64,000 nucleotides of DNA from Haloarcula vallismortis ATCC 29715 (GCF_000337775.1 NZ_AOLQ01000065.1:1-64000); one strand, 5' to 3'; shown: positions 9,012 to 17,932, counted from the first letter of the stretch. The notes: generated by a model not told the origin, from the letters alone. A program made the numbers and translations.

Positions 9012-9281
9012 TTACGCCGACCGCTCGTTGAGGTACGCCTGGAACTCACTGATTAGCGGGAGCACGACCCAGAAGGTCAGCGCGCCCAGTACTGCGAACC
9101 AGAAGAACGCGTCGCCCATGAACAGGGCGATCTGGTCGAACGTGGTCGGTTCCTCGATAGTAAGTTCGCCGGTGAGCTGTGCCCCCTCGAAGCTCGGCGT
9201 GTTGTACCAGCCCTTGATGGTCATCCAGCCCAGTCCGCCGACCATGAGGCACGCGAACCCCTTCATGAACTCGTCAGCCAT
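9012..9281 (-). CDS. Small membrane protein of the cytochrome b operon
   Basis: An 89-aa protein with two transmembrane segments (about residues 4-20 and 54-76) separated by an acidic extracytoplasmic loop. It is the last gene of the respiratory operon reading down from 13,219. The ATG at 9281 gives MADEFMKGFAC and avoids overlap with the preceding gene. It belongs, I believe, to a haloarchaea-only family (DUF7314) that travels with cytochrome bc genes and is probably an accessory subunit. Confidence 0.65.
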   Translation of the reverse strand: MADEFMKGFACLMVGGLGWMTIKGWYNTPSFEGAQLTGELTIEEPTTFDQIALFMGDAFFWFAVLGALTFWVVLPLISEFQAYLNERSA

Positions 9282-9291
9282 TATCCGAACG

Positions 9292-9591
9292 TTAGGTAGC
9301 GTCGTCTTTAGACTTTCCCATTTCCTCGGTTCGGAATCGCGTCGAGAACGCATACACGACTGTACCAGCGAGGATGCACGCTATTCCGGCGATGCCGACT
9401 GGCACGTCAATCTCCGAGGCTGGCGCTGATGCTCGCTGTGTCGCCACGTCGACGAGGATGAAGCCGGCGACGACGCTCAGCACCGCAAATAGTGTCGAGA
9501 ACACTGTCACGGCCTTGTACACGCGCAGCGGGACCACGACGTCCCGCCGGTCCGAACCGCCTTCTGTCCCCGCTGGCTGGTCCTCTGTCAT
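9292..9591 (-). CDS. Small membrane protein of the cytochrome b operon
   Basis: A 99-aa protein with a polar acidic N-terminus, two transmembrane segments (about residues 26-48 and 62-82) and a charged tail. Position between cytochrome b and the last gene of the operon suggests an accessory subunit of the complex (DUF7315-like). Its start at 9591 leaves about 108 bases to the upstream cytochrome gene. Confidence 0.62.
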   Translation of the reverse strand: MTEDQPAGTEGGSDRRDVVVPLRVYKAVTVFSTLFAVLSVVAGFILVDVATQRASAPASEIDVPVGIAGIACILAGTVVYAFSTRFRTEEMGKSKDDAT

Positions 9592-9699
9592 CGTTACCAC
9601 TAGGGACGGGAGCCACTTTACTGCGGCGAGACCCGAGCGCCACGCTCGGAAGTGCAACGAATGGAAACAGCGAGAAGAAAACCGAACTGACGGCCCAGG

Positions 9700-10464
9700 T
9701 TACTTCGGGGGCCGAAGCCGGTAGTACCGGCGGTTGAGGTCGAACATGTAGCCCTCGCGCATCGTCTTGAGGACTGCGTAGGTGATGGTCGCGCTGACGA
9801 TGGGGACGAGGAAGGTTAGGTCAAACAGCAGGTGCGAGTCCATCGGAACGAGGTTCTTGATGGACAGCGCGGCGATGGTCAGGCTGAAGATGACGCCGGA
9901 CATCCCGACCGCAGCCCAGAACGGCTGCTCGACGGGACGGCGGGCCGACCCCTTATTCAGGAAGGGCACGATGGCGACGAAGCCGACGACGACGACGTTT
10001 GCCAACACACCGTAGGTTCGGTCGGCCATGAGCTTCGAGCCGCCGAGGATGCTCAGGTCCGGGTTCAGTGGGCCGAGCTTGAGCAGGCCAAAGGACCAGT
10101 AGAGATACCAGTCAGGCAGGATAATCGCCGGCGTCACACTGGAGTTAGCGGGGTTTGGCATCTCCGGGGGTAGCGTCGCCGAGACGAACAGGATCATGCC
10201 CACGAAGAAAGACGTTAGTGCGATGTTACGCATCATCTCGTGGGGCCAGGCCGGGAACGCGAGCACGTCACGCTCGATGTAGTCGGACTCCTGACGAAGG
10301 TCCTGGTCCTCGCGGCGCGCCCGCTCGAAGTACTCGTAAGTCAGCCGGGAGAGCCCCTGGGTCCGCTCCTTGCGTTCGGACCACGCGGGGGTCTCGTCGT
10401 CCGGCGAGACGATACCGGTGCCGGAACCGTCCGTGCGAACGTCGTCTGTGTCGTTGTCGCTCAT
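9700..10464 (-). CDS. petD: Cytochrome b, C-terminal part (PetD-like subunit)
   Basis: A 254-aa membrane protein with an acidic cytoplasmic N-terminus and four hydrophobic helices. It matches subunit IV / C-terminal cytochrome b: AFPAWPHEMMRNIALTSFFV, then PDWYLYWSFGLLKLGPL, containing the PxWY variant of the quinol-site PEWY motif. It separates from the haem-binding gene upstream by 4 bases. With the Rieske protein and split cytochrome b it should form a quinol-oxidising bc-type complex in the membrane. Confidence 0.88.
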   Translation of the reverse strand: MSDNDTDDVRTDGSGTGIVSPDDETPAWSERKERTQGLSRLTYEYFERARREDQDLRQESDYIERDVLAFPAWPHEMMRNIALTSFFVGMILFVSATLPPEMPNPANSSVTPAIILPDWYLYWSFGLLKLGPLNPDLSILGGSKLMADRTYGVLANVVVVGFVAIVPFLNKGSARRPVEQPFWAAVGMSGVIFSLTIAALSIKNLVPMDSHLLFDLTFLVPIVSATITYAVLKTMREGYMFDLNRRYYRLRPPK

Positions 10465-10468
10465 AGTA

Positions 10469-11272
10469 TTAGTGTGGTTCAGCGATCCCCTGCATCCAGA
10501 CGATGCCGATGTGGACCGCGATGATGGCAGTCGTGATGAACGGCAGGAAGAACACGTGCAGGATGTACATCCGCTGTAGCGTTGCCTGCGAGAGCGTGAA
10601 CCCGCCGAACATCAGCTGTGCGACCCACTCACCGATAAGTGGGATGGAGAGGGACATCTCGACGCCGATCTGGCCGGCCCAGAACGAGAGCTGGCTCCAC
10701 GGCAGCAGGTAGCCGGTGTATCCGAACACCAGCGTCAGCGAGATCAGGACGATCCCGATGAGCCAGTTCAGTTCGCGTGGTTCCTTGTACGATCCGGTGA
10801 AGTACACGCGGAGCATGTGCAGGAACACGGCGGCGACCATGATCTGCGCGGCCCAGCGGTGAACCGACCGCAGGAAGTAACCGAGGTTGAGCTGCCCCAT
10901 AATGAGCATCACTGAGTCGTACGCGACCGTCGGCGACCCGTCGGCAGCCGCGGCGGCCGGCGCGTAGTAGAAGCCCAGCAGCGCACCGGAGATGGCGGCG
11001 ACGATGTATGCGACTGTCGAGAACGACCCGAGCGCATACAGCGGGTACCAGTACCAGAACTTGTTGTCGAGGTTGTACTGTTCCGTGTGGCTCTTGGGCA
11101 TCTGCATGTTGACCTTGTAGTAGAGATCTTCGAGAATCTCCAGATAGTCAACGACGCGCAGCCGCCTGTCGAGCCAGACGAGCACAGTCAGGTACACCGA
11201 TTCGATCGGCGTCAGCTCGCGCGATTCCATCCAGCCTTTGTGGTCGTGTTCGTCTTTGCGTTCGAGACTCAT
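10469..11272 (-). CDS. petB: Cytochrome b, N-terminal haem-binding part (PetB-like)
   Basis: A 267-aa protein carrying the di-haem four-helix bundle. Candidate axial histidines are in SVHRWAAQIMVAAVFLHMLR (helix B) and in YILHVFFLPFITTAIIAVHI (helix D), each pair about 14 residues apart as in bc/b6f cytochromes. The core starts after a charged N-terminus of about 70 residues. It overlaps neither neighbour but is only 3-4 bases from each, so it is co-transcribed with the Rieske and PetD-like genes. Confidence 0.92.
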   Translation of the reverse strand: MSLERKDEHDHKGWMESRELTPIESVYLTVLVWLDRRLRVVDYLEILEDLYYKVNMQMPKSHTEQYNLDNKFWYWYPLYALGSFSTVAYIVAAISGALLGFYYAPAAAAADGSPTVAYDSVMLIMGQLNLGYFLRSVHRWAAQIMVAAVFLHMLRVYFTGSYKEPRELNWLIGIVLISLTLVFGYTGYLLPWSQLSFWAGQIGVEMSLSIPLIGEWVAQLMFGGFTLSQATLQRMYILHVFFLPFITTAIIAVHIGIVWMQGIAEPH

Positions 11273-11275
11273 TGG

Positions 11276-12142
11276 TTACTCCGTCTGTGGTGGGCGTGGC
11301 AGCGCCACGAACGTCGATTGCACGGGACTGAACGGGTCGTACACTGACTGGTGGCACTGACAGTAAATAGCGTTTGCGCCGCCGAAGTTCGCACTCCCTT
11401 CCTGAGTCTTGAATCCAGGCACACAACAGAAGTGCGTACACTTGTTCAGCCAGGCGATGAAGCCCTGGTCAGTCGCCTCGGAGATGAACGACTGAACGCT
11501 CCCGGGGAGGTCCGCGTACTCGCCCTCGCCGTTGGCCATCTTCTCGACTTCGACTGACCGGATTATCTGCACCGGAGCGCCGTTGTTTCCGTCGCTGTTG
11601 GTCCGCCAGACGACGCTTGCGGGCTTCCCGACGCCGGGGTCGCCGATGCCGTTACCCCAGTCTTGGTAGTCCTCGAACATGTCGACCGTGAGCGGTTTGC
11701 CGGACTCGTACTCACCCTGCCAGGTGAACGTACCAGTGTCGTTGAGGAACGTGTTGTTTCGGTCCGATTGCGGGTAGATAGCTGCAGTGCTCTGGATACC
11801 GCAGTACTGGAACCACTGCGAGGAGTAGTCGATACCGCTCCCGCCGAAGTCCGGTGCAACGGCTGCGCCGGCGGTCTCGTCGTACTCCGGCCAGAGGCCG
11901 CTGATTTCGCCGCCGTTGATTTCGATGGGGATAATCGGCATCCCCCGCGGGGCCGGTCCAGAAGTATTCTCCACGGCGACGAACGGGGTCGTCCCGCCAC
12001 CTTCGCCAGCGGAGTCTGTCGTCGCGTCGACGGCTGCAGCGCCACCGACGCCAACGCCGGAGAGCGCGGCACTCCCGACGACGCCCTTTACGAAGCGACG
12101 ACGGCCTGTTTCGGCCGGGTATTTGTCTTCATCAAGTGGCAT
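11276..12142 (-). CDS. Rieske iron-sulfur protein
   Basis: A 288-aa secreted or anchored protein transferring electrons from quinol to the next carrier. The N-terminus has a Tat-type signal (GRRRFVKGVVGSAALSG). The [2Fe-2S] ligands are in CTHFCC (C235, H237) and CQCHQS (C261, H264), with C240/C263 placed for the usual disulfide. The large insert between signal and cluster is typical of haloarchaeal forms. Neighbours are cytochrome b and a small membrane protein. Confidence 0.95.
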   Translation of the reverse strand: MPLDEDKYPAETGRRRFVKGVVGSAALSGVGVGGAAAVDATTDSAGEGGGTTPFVAVENTSGPAPRGMPIIPIEINGGEISGLWPEYDETAGAAVAPDFGGSGIDYSSQWFQYCGIQSTAAIYPQSDRNNTFLNDTGTFTWQGEYESGKPLTVDMFEDYQDWGNGIGDPGVGKPASVVWRTNSDGNNGAPVQIIRSVEVEKMANGEGEYADLPGSVQSFISEATDQGFIAWLNKCTHFCCVPGFKTQEGSANFGGANAIYCQCHQSVYDPFSPVQSTFVALPRPPQTE

Positions 12143-12143
12143 A

Positions 12144-12563
12144 TTATTTCTTGTAGTATGGGTACACTGCGCGTTTAAACGTCTCTGCGAGTTCGTCGCC
12201 GTCCGCCACCGTCGTACCGTCGACGTCTTCCTGACGGATGTAGAGGTCTTCCCACTTCCGGCGGCGTTTCTTGACGATCATCACGTCGGGGAGGAACTCC
12301 TTGCGGTACAGCAGCATGATGAACGCTAGGTCGATGAAAATCGCCGTCAGCACGCCACCAAGGAACATGTTGGCTTCGATGAGGCGGACCGTTAGCACCG
12401 TGCCGATGCCGGACGCCCACCCAGCGATCATGCCGTAGGTGAACAGTCCGACGAGACCGACCTGAATAATCGTCAGGAGCACGATGCCGACAGCCGCCGC
12501 CGTACTCTCTCGTGGCGGTTCGTAGCGGTGGATGTCGCCGTAGGTGGAGCCTTCGGATGCCAT
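12144..12563 (-). CDS. Small membrane protein of the cytochrome b operon
   Basis: A 139-aa protein with two transmembrane segments (about residues 22-46 and 66-86) and a basic cytoplasmic stretch KKRRRKWEDLYIR. Its start codon shares a base with the halocyanin stop, so translation is coupled. It is an accessory subunit candidate of unknown function (DUF7318-like) found between halocyanin and the Rieske gene. Confidence 0.65.
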   Translation of the reverse strand: MASEGSTYGDIHRYEPPRESTAAAVGIVLLTIIQVGLVGLFTYGMIAGWASGIGTVLTVRLIEANMFLGGVLTAIFIDLAFIMLLYRKEFLPDVMIVKKRRRKWEDLYIRQEDVDGTTVADGDELAETFKRAVYPYYKK

Positions 12564-13219
12564 CAGTTGTTCCCTCCGCTAGTGTGGGGCGATTCGCCGT
12601 ACTTCAGCTGGAAGAAGGTGAATATCAGCGGGATGATGACTGCAAGCCCAGCGCCGAACCCGACGAAGTGGGGCTGGATTGGGACGCCAGCATAGTGGGG
12701 GTCAACTTCGACCGGGCCGCCGCCGCCAATCGTCATTGTCGGGTACTCCTCGCCGACGACGATAGCGCCCTTCATGTTGAGTCCCTCGTGGGGGACACAG
12801 AGGTACGGGTAGATACCGTCCTCCTCAAAGGTATGCTCGTAGTTGACGCCGGCCTGCGATACCGTGCTGCCGGAATCTAGCGGCCCGTCACCGTCGGAGA
12901 CGACGTTGTGGCCGCCGCCGTTGCCCGTCCACTCGAACTGGACGGTCGCGCCGTTGTCGACGTGGACGGCTGGCGGACCGAACCCGTACGCCCCGCCGTT
13001 GGCCTGCACGCCGACCTCGACAGTCACTGTGTCCTGTCCGGTCGCGTCAGCGGTCGAACCGTCGAAGTTCCCGACTTGGTCCAGGTAACCGCCGTAGTCC
13101 GGGACGGTTTCGCCACCGTCACCGCCTTCCTCCTGTGCGGCGGCGGCGCCGGTGGCACTGAGGGTCGCCGCAGCGCCGGCGGCCCCCCCTGCTGTCCGGA
13201 CGAACTCCCGTCTATTCAT
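12563..13219 (-). CDS. Halocyanin (type 1 copper protein) with C-terminal membrane anchor
   Basis: A 218-aa blue copper protein, the probable electron acceptor of the bc-type complex. It has a twin-arginine start (MNRREFVRTAGG), a cupredoxin domain with ligands H104, C141, H144 and M149 (GGGHNVV and CVPHEGLNM), and a C-terminal transmembrane helix at about residues 184-204. The ATG at 13,219 is chosen because it sits exactly before the Tat motif; the frame is open further upstream without a plausible signal. It is the first gene of the operon. Confidence 0.92.
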   Translation of the reverse strand: MNRREFVRTAGGAAGAAATLSATGAAAAQEEGGDGGETVPDYGGYLDQVGNFDGSTADATGQDTVTVEVGVQANGGAYGFGPPAVHVDNGATVQFEWTGNGGGHNVVSDGDGPLDSGSTVSQAGVNYEHTFEEDGIYPYLCVPHEGLNMKGAIVVGEEYPTMTIGGGGPVEVDPHYAGVPIQPHFVGFGAGLAVIIPLIFTFFQLKYGESPHTSGGNN

Positions 13220-13283
13220 ATACACTCTTGAGTCAGGACTGAGTTTGTATAAACCCACCGAATACCACCCGCAGGAACCGTCA

Positions 13284-14186
13284 TTACCCGGCTTCGTCAG
13301 TTTCGCCAGCCCCCGCTTCAGACCCCGAATTCTGCGGGCCGAGCTCCGGGACGAACTCCGGTCGTTCGCCGTCCTCAAGCCCGATGGCACGCAGTCTGTC
13401 TCTGTACTCTTCGGAGCGGAACGTATCCGAGAGTCGCGCGTTTGCGACAGTGAAAAAGAGAACGAGCGACACGCCGATGAAAGCGACGCCAGCCACGACC
13501 AACAACGCAATGCTGGTGCCTCTGTTGCCGATGACGCCAGCAGTCGCGAGCACTGCGCCCCCGAGCAGTGCAATCCCGGCCAAGAACTGCGCCCCAGCAA
13601 TCGCTTGCAGCATCCAGTTCCCGAGTTCGCCGCCACCCTCGGGAACCTCTTCCGGCTTGGGAAGGGGTCTGTCGGGGACGTTCTCAGGTGCGTCGTAGGA
13701 ATCCATAGAACACAGCGCGACCGTGGGCTTTACGTCACGCATGACGGTCCCCTCGCCTTCGAGGCTCCCGTCGGGATAGACGACAGCGTATCCCTCGTCG
13801 GAGTACGCGAGCACCCGTGGCGGGTCCCGGTGGCGCTCGATGCGGGCGAACACGTCGCGGTTTGCGACGCGGTTCCGAAGGTCCCGCGTGACCCGGTCGA
13901 GGAGCTCGTCGCCGGTGATCCAGGAGTCCTCGTCGAAGGCAACGTCCCACTCCTCGGCGGTCATCTCGGCCATGTCAGCCGGGCCGAAGTTGTCGAAGTC
14001 GTACTTCTCTTCGACTTGCTTCCGAAGCGCCTCCGTATCGAGTTCTTCGCCCGACTCGCCACTGTCGCCCGTCTCCCCGTCCCCGGACTCGCCTTCGGTT
14101 CCGGGTTCGGTTTCGGCGGCTATCGAGTCCGCAGGGGTGTTCCCGCGCTCGTCCTCCGTGGGAGACGTCGAGTCCGGGTCGGCCAT
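13284..14186 (-). CDS. Acidic protein with two C-terminal membrane helices
   Basis: A 300-aa protein. The N-terminal 60 residues are almost only Asp, Glu, Gly, Ser and Thr. The middle holds a folded cytoplasmic region (YDFDNFGPADMAEM, then RDPPRVLAYSDEGYAVV), and two helices lie at about residues 190-215 and 222-246. Next to the halocyanin operon on the same strand but with its own gap of 64 bases. A haloarchaeal family of unknown function (DUF7319-like). Confidence 0.6.
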   Translation of the reverse strand: MADPDSTSPTEDERGNTPADSIAAETEPGTEGESGDGETGDSGESGEELDTEALRKQVEEKYDFDNFGPADMAEMTAEEWDVAFDEDSWITGDELLDRVTRDLRNRVANRDVFARIERHRDPPRVLAYSDEGYAVVYPDGSLEGEGTVMRDVKPTVALCSMDSYDAPENVPDRPLPKPEEVPEGGGELGNWMLQAIAGAQFLAGIALLGGAVLATAGVIGNRGTSIALLVVAGVAFIGVSLVLFFTVANARLSDTFRSEEYRDRLRAIGLEDGERPEFVPELGPQNSGSEAGAGETDEAG

Positions 14187-14273
14187 TGTCCGACTGTATG
14201 GACCGCGACGGCTTACAAGTTCTGACCTTCTGCATCCGGCAGTCTTTAGCGAGCACTGTCCCTAGGTCGGTCT

Positions 14274-14756
14274 ATGGTGTCGGACGGCCTCGTGGCCACA
14301 GTCGTGTTACTGTCGGTGACTCTCAGTCTCCCCTGTTTCCTGTACGGCGCGTACTACATCATCGAGACGGAGCCGGTCACCTGGGACGTGCTCGTGCATC
14401 ATCTGAAGTTCGTCACGACCGGGCTGGTGTTGACCACCGTCCCGATGGTGTTCTGGATGATCCCACGCCTCCCGGACCAACTCGGCGGCCTCTCGGCCGT
14501 CCACGCGATGCTCGGGCTCCAAGCGTACGCACTACTTGCCTTCGGCGGAACGGGAATCGTTCGTATCTTCCGTGCAAAGCGGGAGCACGACCTCTACAAT
14601 GACTACGACGAAGACCTGTTGCTGGACGAGATCGGCGATGAGACCTTCAGCCACTGGCGCTCGCGGCTCCGTATCGGCGTGTTCGGATACGTCATCTTCT
14701 GGCTGCTGGCGTATCTGGTCGGTATCGCTCGGTACGCCCTCCGCTACGTGGCGTGA
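14274..14756 (+). CDS. Membrane protein, four helices
   Basis: A 160-aa protein with four hydrophobic segments. A cytoplasmic loop between helices 3 and 4 carries RAKREHDLYNDYDEDLLLDE. It is divergent from the gene at 14,186 and sits beside the respiratory operon, so a role with that complex is possible but unproven. Looks like a haloarchaeal conserved family (DUF7321-like). Confidence 0.6.
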   Translation: MVSDGLVATVVLLSVTLSLPCFLYGAYYIIETEPVTWDVLVHHLKFVTTGLVLTTVPMVFWMIPRLPDQLGGLSAVHAMLGLQAYALLAFGGTGIVRIFRAKREHDLYNDYDEDLLLDEIGDETFSHWRSRLRIGVFGYVIFWLLAYLVGIARYALRYVA

Positions 14757-14846
14757 GCGCCGTCGAACGCGGGGCTGATTCTCGGTTTCTGCGAATAGGC
14801 TAGATGTTTCATTAGTATTGCATGTCTATCGCTAGCTGTGGTTCCA

Positions 14847-15353
14847 ATGTACGAACACATTCTCTTCCCGACGGACGGTAGTGACGGAGCAGCAGCCGCG
14901 CTGGCACATGCACGGAATCTCGCCGAGACGCACGATGCAACGTTACACATCATGACCGTGATCGATACGTCGTCGCCACATATCGGGATGACCACCGCCG
15001 GTCCGGAGGGAGCGACGACCGGCATGGTTGCGGAGGAGCACGACGAATCAGAGCCGGGTATGGTCGGCGAAGAACACAACGTCGAGTCGTCGCTACAGGA
15101 GCGAGCACAGGCTATCGTCGAGGCGGCGGCGGACGAGGTCGACACAGTCGACACCATTACGACTGTTGAACGCGGTCCACCGCACAGCGCGATCCTCGAC
15201 TACGCCAACGAGAACGACATCGATCTCATCGTCATGGGGACCCATGGCCGGACGGGAATCGAACGGTATCTACTCGGTAGCGTCGCTGAGAAGGTCGTTC
15301 GAACATCCAACGTGCCCGTGCTCACTGCGCGCCTCGGTGACGACACAACGTGA
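14847..15353 (+). CDS. Universal stress protein (UspA family)
   Basis: A 168-aa single-domain UspA protein. It begins MYEHILFPTDGSDGAAAALAH, and the ATP-binding loop GTHGRTGIERYLLGSVAEKV is near the C-terminus (GxxGx9GSV pattern). A 40-residue acidic, Gly- and Glu-rich insert lies after the first strand. ATG at 14,847 puts the first beta-strand at the N-terminus as usual. Expected to bind ATP; target unknown. Confidence 0.85.
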   Translation: MYEHILFPTDGSDGAAAALAHARNLAETHDATLHIMTVIDTSSPHIGMTTAGPEGATTGMVAEEHDESEPGMVGEEHNVESSLQERAQAIVEAAADEVDTVDTITTVERGPPHSAILDYANENDIDLIVMGTHGRTGIERYLLGSVAEKVVRTSNVPVLTARLGDDTT

Positions 15354-15368
15354 GCCCCGGCCGCGGAG

Positions 15369-16052
15369 CTACCACGCCTCGCCGCTGGCGAGGTCGACCT
15401 CGCTGTCGCCCTTTTCCGAGGGACAGATATCCGCGAGTCCACACGCGTCGCAGTCCGCCGAGCGCGCGCCACACACCGCTCGCCCGTGGTCGATGAGCAG
15501 ATGTGTGAACTGTTGCCACTCGCTGTCGGGTACCACGTCGAGCAGGTCCTGTTCGATAGCCTCCGGCCGGTCCTTCTCTGTGAGCCCCAGCCGTCGTGAC
15601 AGGCGCTGGACGTGCGTGTCGACGACGATACCCTCGACGATGTCGTGGCCGTGCTGGAGGACGACGTTGGCCGTCTTGCGCCCGACGCCCGGGAGGTCAG
15701 TGAGGGCAGACATCGTGTCCGGGACCTCGCCGTCGTGTTCTTCTGTCAGAATTTCCCCGATCCCCTGCAGATAGCCGCCCTTGTTGTTGTGGAACGTGAT
15801 GCCGTAGATGTCCTCAGCGAGTTGCTCCTCGGAGGCCGCGGCGTAGTCCTCGGCGCTCTGGTATTTCTCGAAGAGATCCGCAGTGACCTCGTTGACTCGC
15901 TCGTCGGTACACTGCGCCGAAAGGACAACGGCAATCAGCAACTCAAGCCGGTTGCTGTAATTCAGTGAAATAGTCGAATCAGGGTATTCCTCGTGTAGTC
16001 GGTCGACGACTTCTGTTGCCTGTTCCTCGCGTGACTCCAGCGGCGTTCCCAT
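15369..16052 (-). CDS. nth: Endonuclease III (DNA glycosylase/AP lyase)
   Basis: A 227-aa base-excision repair enzyme that removes oxidised pyrimidines. The helix-hairpin-helix motif is LTDLPGVGRKTANVVL, followed by the catalytic Asp in VDTHVQRLSRRLGL. The C-terminal [4Fe-4S] loop is CGARSADCDACGLADIC. The catalytic Lys position is within LPGVGRKTA. Its tail end converges on the UspA gene with 15 bases between. Full-length for the family. Confidence 0.95.
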   Translation of the reverse strand: MGTPLESREEQATEVVDRLHEEYPDSTISLNYSNRLELLIAVVLSAQCTDERVNEVTADLFEKYQSAEDYAAASEEQLAEDIYGITFHNNKGGYLQGIGEILTEEHDGEVPDTMSALTDLPGVGRKTANVVLQHGHDIVEGIVVDTHVQRLSRRLGLTEKDRPEAIEQDLLDVVPDSEWQQFTHLLIDHGRAVCGARSADCDACGLADICPSEKGDSEVDLASGEAW

Positions 16053-16168
16053 ACCCCAGAGCAGTGCTGGGTTCCCTTTGACGTGTCGTTCTGTAATGTC
16101 TACTCTCGTGTGCTATTACATCTCATATCACAATAACGCCCTTCTGTCAACTGTGTGTGGGTTCCTCC

Positions 16169-16687
16169 ATGCCAGGACCAGTGTTTCTCCACGGCGAGCA
16201 GGTGACGCTTCACCCACAGCAAGCAACCGATAGCGACCTGCTTCAGCGGTTATTAAACGACCCGCAGGTCCGGCATAACATCGGCTTCAACGAGCCACTC
16301 TCCGAGCCTGCCGCCGAAGATCTCGATAGCGGCGATGCCGACACGCATTTTGTCGTCTGCGTGGATAATGAGCCGGTTGGGACGTGTCTGCTTCACGAAG
16401 ACCGCCACCCGTGGGGATTTGGTGTGCTAGGGTACTCACTCTGTCCGGAGCGCTGGGGCAACGGCTACGCGACCGACGCTGTCGACTGTCTCACACAGTA
16501 TGCGTTTCAGGAACTGCGACTGAACAAACTCGGTGCGGACTGCTACGCCACTAATCCGGCCTCCGCGCGTGTGCTGGAGAAAGTTGGGTTCCAGCAGGAG
16601 GGGCGACGCCGCGACCACGCCTTTGTCAACGGGGAGTACGTCGACCTGCTGGAGTATGGCCTGCTCGCTGACGAGTGGAATTCGTGA
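16169..16687 (+). CDS. GNAT family N-acetyltransferase (RimJ/RimL type)
   Basis: A 172-aa acetyltransferase. It shows LGYSLCPERWGNGYATDAV, the acetyl-CoA-binding motif A, and then NPASARVLEKVGFQQEGRRR, the RimJ/RimL signature. It is followed by a close paralogue with the same MPGPVFL start, pointing to tandem duplication. The ATG at 16,169 was chosen by matching the two N-termini. Substrate (ribosomal N-terminus or small molecule) unknown. Confidence 0.82.
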   Translation: MPGPVFLHGEQVTLHPQQATDSDLLQRLLNDPQVRHNIGFNEPLSEPAAEDLDSGDADTHFVVCVDNEPVGTCLLHEDRHPWGFGVLGYSLCPERWGNGYATDAVDCLTQYAFQELRLNKLGADCYATNPASARVLEKVGFQQEGRRRDHAFVNGEYVDLLEYGLLADEWNS

Positions 16688-16740
16688 CGGTCCCTCACAC
16701 CTACCGAAGCTTCTTTCAGTCCCCCCTCGTCGGCTTGTGT

Positions 16741-17280
16741 ATGCCCGGACCAGTGTTCCTCCGGGGCGAGACGATAACGCTCCGAACGGTCGAAGACGAA
16801 GACGTGTCGTTCCTGCAAGAGACTATCAACAACCCGGATGTCAGACACGGCCTCTCAGCCACAGAGCCGATATCCGAGCGGGCTGAACGCGAGTGGGTCG
16901 AATCCGTCGCCAGCGGCGAGACCGATGACGTCCACCTACTCGTCTGTGTTGACGGCGAGGCGGTCGGCATCATCGGGCTGAACGACGTCACAGACCGGAT
17001 CGGGATGGCCGAGCTTGGCTACTGGCTCACGCCGGACGCGTGGGGCAACGGCTACGCGACCGACGCCGCTCGGACGCTCACCGAGTACGCCTTTCAAGAG
17101 CGGCGGTTCCACCGGGTGTACGCGAAAGTCTTCGCTGGCAACGAGGGGTCCCAGCGTGTGCTCGAAAAGGCGGGGTTCCAGCGCGAAGGGACGATGCGGG
17201 ACCACTGGTTCCGAGACGGCCGCTACGAAGACGTGTACCTCTACGGGCTGCTAGAAAGCGAACTGGACCGCGGCGAGTAG
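16741..17280 (+). CDS. GNAT family N-acetyltransferase, tandem paralogue
   Basis: A 179-aa paralogue of the preceding gene. It starts MPGPVFLRGETITLRTVEDE and has motif A in LTPDAWGNGYATDAARTL and a C-terminal NEGSQRVLEKAGFQREG. The two proteins align over their whole length, with the second keeping a longer, more typical beta-strand 4-5 region. ATG 16,741 is supported by that alignment. Confidence 0.83.
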   Translation: MPGPVFLRGETITLRTVEDEDVSFLQETINNPDVRHGLSATEPISERAEREWVESVASGETDDVHLLVCVDGEAVGIIGLNDVTDRIGMAELGYWLTPDAWGNGYATDAARTLTEYAFQERRFHRVYAKVFAGNEGSQRVLEKAGFQREGTMRDHWFRDGRYEDVYLYGLLESELDRGE

Positions 17281-17736
17281 CTACAACTCGGCAAGGCCGC
17301 GGAGAACCGTATCAAGGTCCGGCACGGTCTCGCCGATGTCGTTGAACGCTGTCACCGCCCGAACACGACAGCGCCGGTCGACGACAAACGCCGCTCGCTG
17401 CACGGTCCCGTCCTGTTTTCCGACGCCGAACTGGGCAGTGACGCCGTGGGTGTCTGCCAGCAGCGGATAGGGGAGCGACAGCGATGCCGCAAGCGCCCGG
17501 CAGTCGTCGATATCTGCCGCGATAACGCCGAAGACCGCGACAGCGTCCGATACACTCGCCCAGTCTGTCTGCGCTAACTCGGTCAGAAGGGCTCGGGAAT
17601 CGGGGTCATCGCCGGGGAGGAAAGCCACGACTGCCGGCGCACGGTTCGTTGCGGCCGACAGTCGATAGGCACCGACATCTCCGTCAGCCGTCCCCTGCAG
17701 GTCGAAGTCCGGGGCTGGATCGCCGGGGCTGAGCAT
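17281..17736 (-). CDS. Thioredoxin-fold peroxiredoxin-like protein lacking the peroxidatic cysteine
   Basis: A 151-aa AhpC/TSA-like protein. It starts MLSPGDPAPDFDLQGTADGD and ends with the typical strand RAAFVVDRRCRVRAV. In peroxiredoxins the loop after VVAFLPG holds Pro-x-x-x-Thr-x-x-Cys; here it reads FLPGDDPDSRALL with no cysteine, so peroxidase activity is not expected. The only cysteines are at DDCRAL and DRRCRV. It converges with the acetyltransferase gene directly at the stop codons. Confidence 0.7.
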   Translation of the reverse strand: MLSPGDPAPDFDLQGTADGDVGAYRLSAATNRAPAVVAFLPGDDPDSRALLTELAQTDWASVSDAVAVFGVIAADIDDCRALAASLSLPYPLLADTHGVTAQFGVGKQDGTVQRAAFVVDRRCRVRAVTAFNDIGETVPDLDTVLRGLAEL

Positions 17737-17900
17737 ACTGACAGAACGGGGAAGCGGGACAAAAGTCCCGCGACCCAGAGAGGCGATTGCTCTCTGTATG
17801 GGGACGCTGATACGGAATCAGAGTGACCAAAGCAGTGCCTCTCTGGGAGTGTCCGCTGACATTTTCGCCCCCGGGACGGAGACGTTTCAGTCGCAAAGAA

Positions 17901-17910
17901 GCTTTATAAG
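17901..17910 (+). promoter_or_regulatory. TATA box for the PRC-barrel gene
   Basis: GCTTTATAAG is centred about 27 bases before the ATG at 17,933, the geometry of a leaderless archaeal promoter. It also argues for that start over the upstream in-frame starts. Confidence 0.6.
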
Positions 17911-17932
17911 CCGTCCGACCAACCACCGTCGT

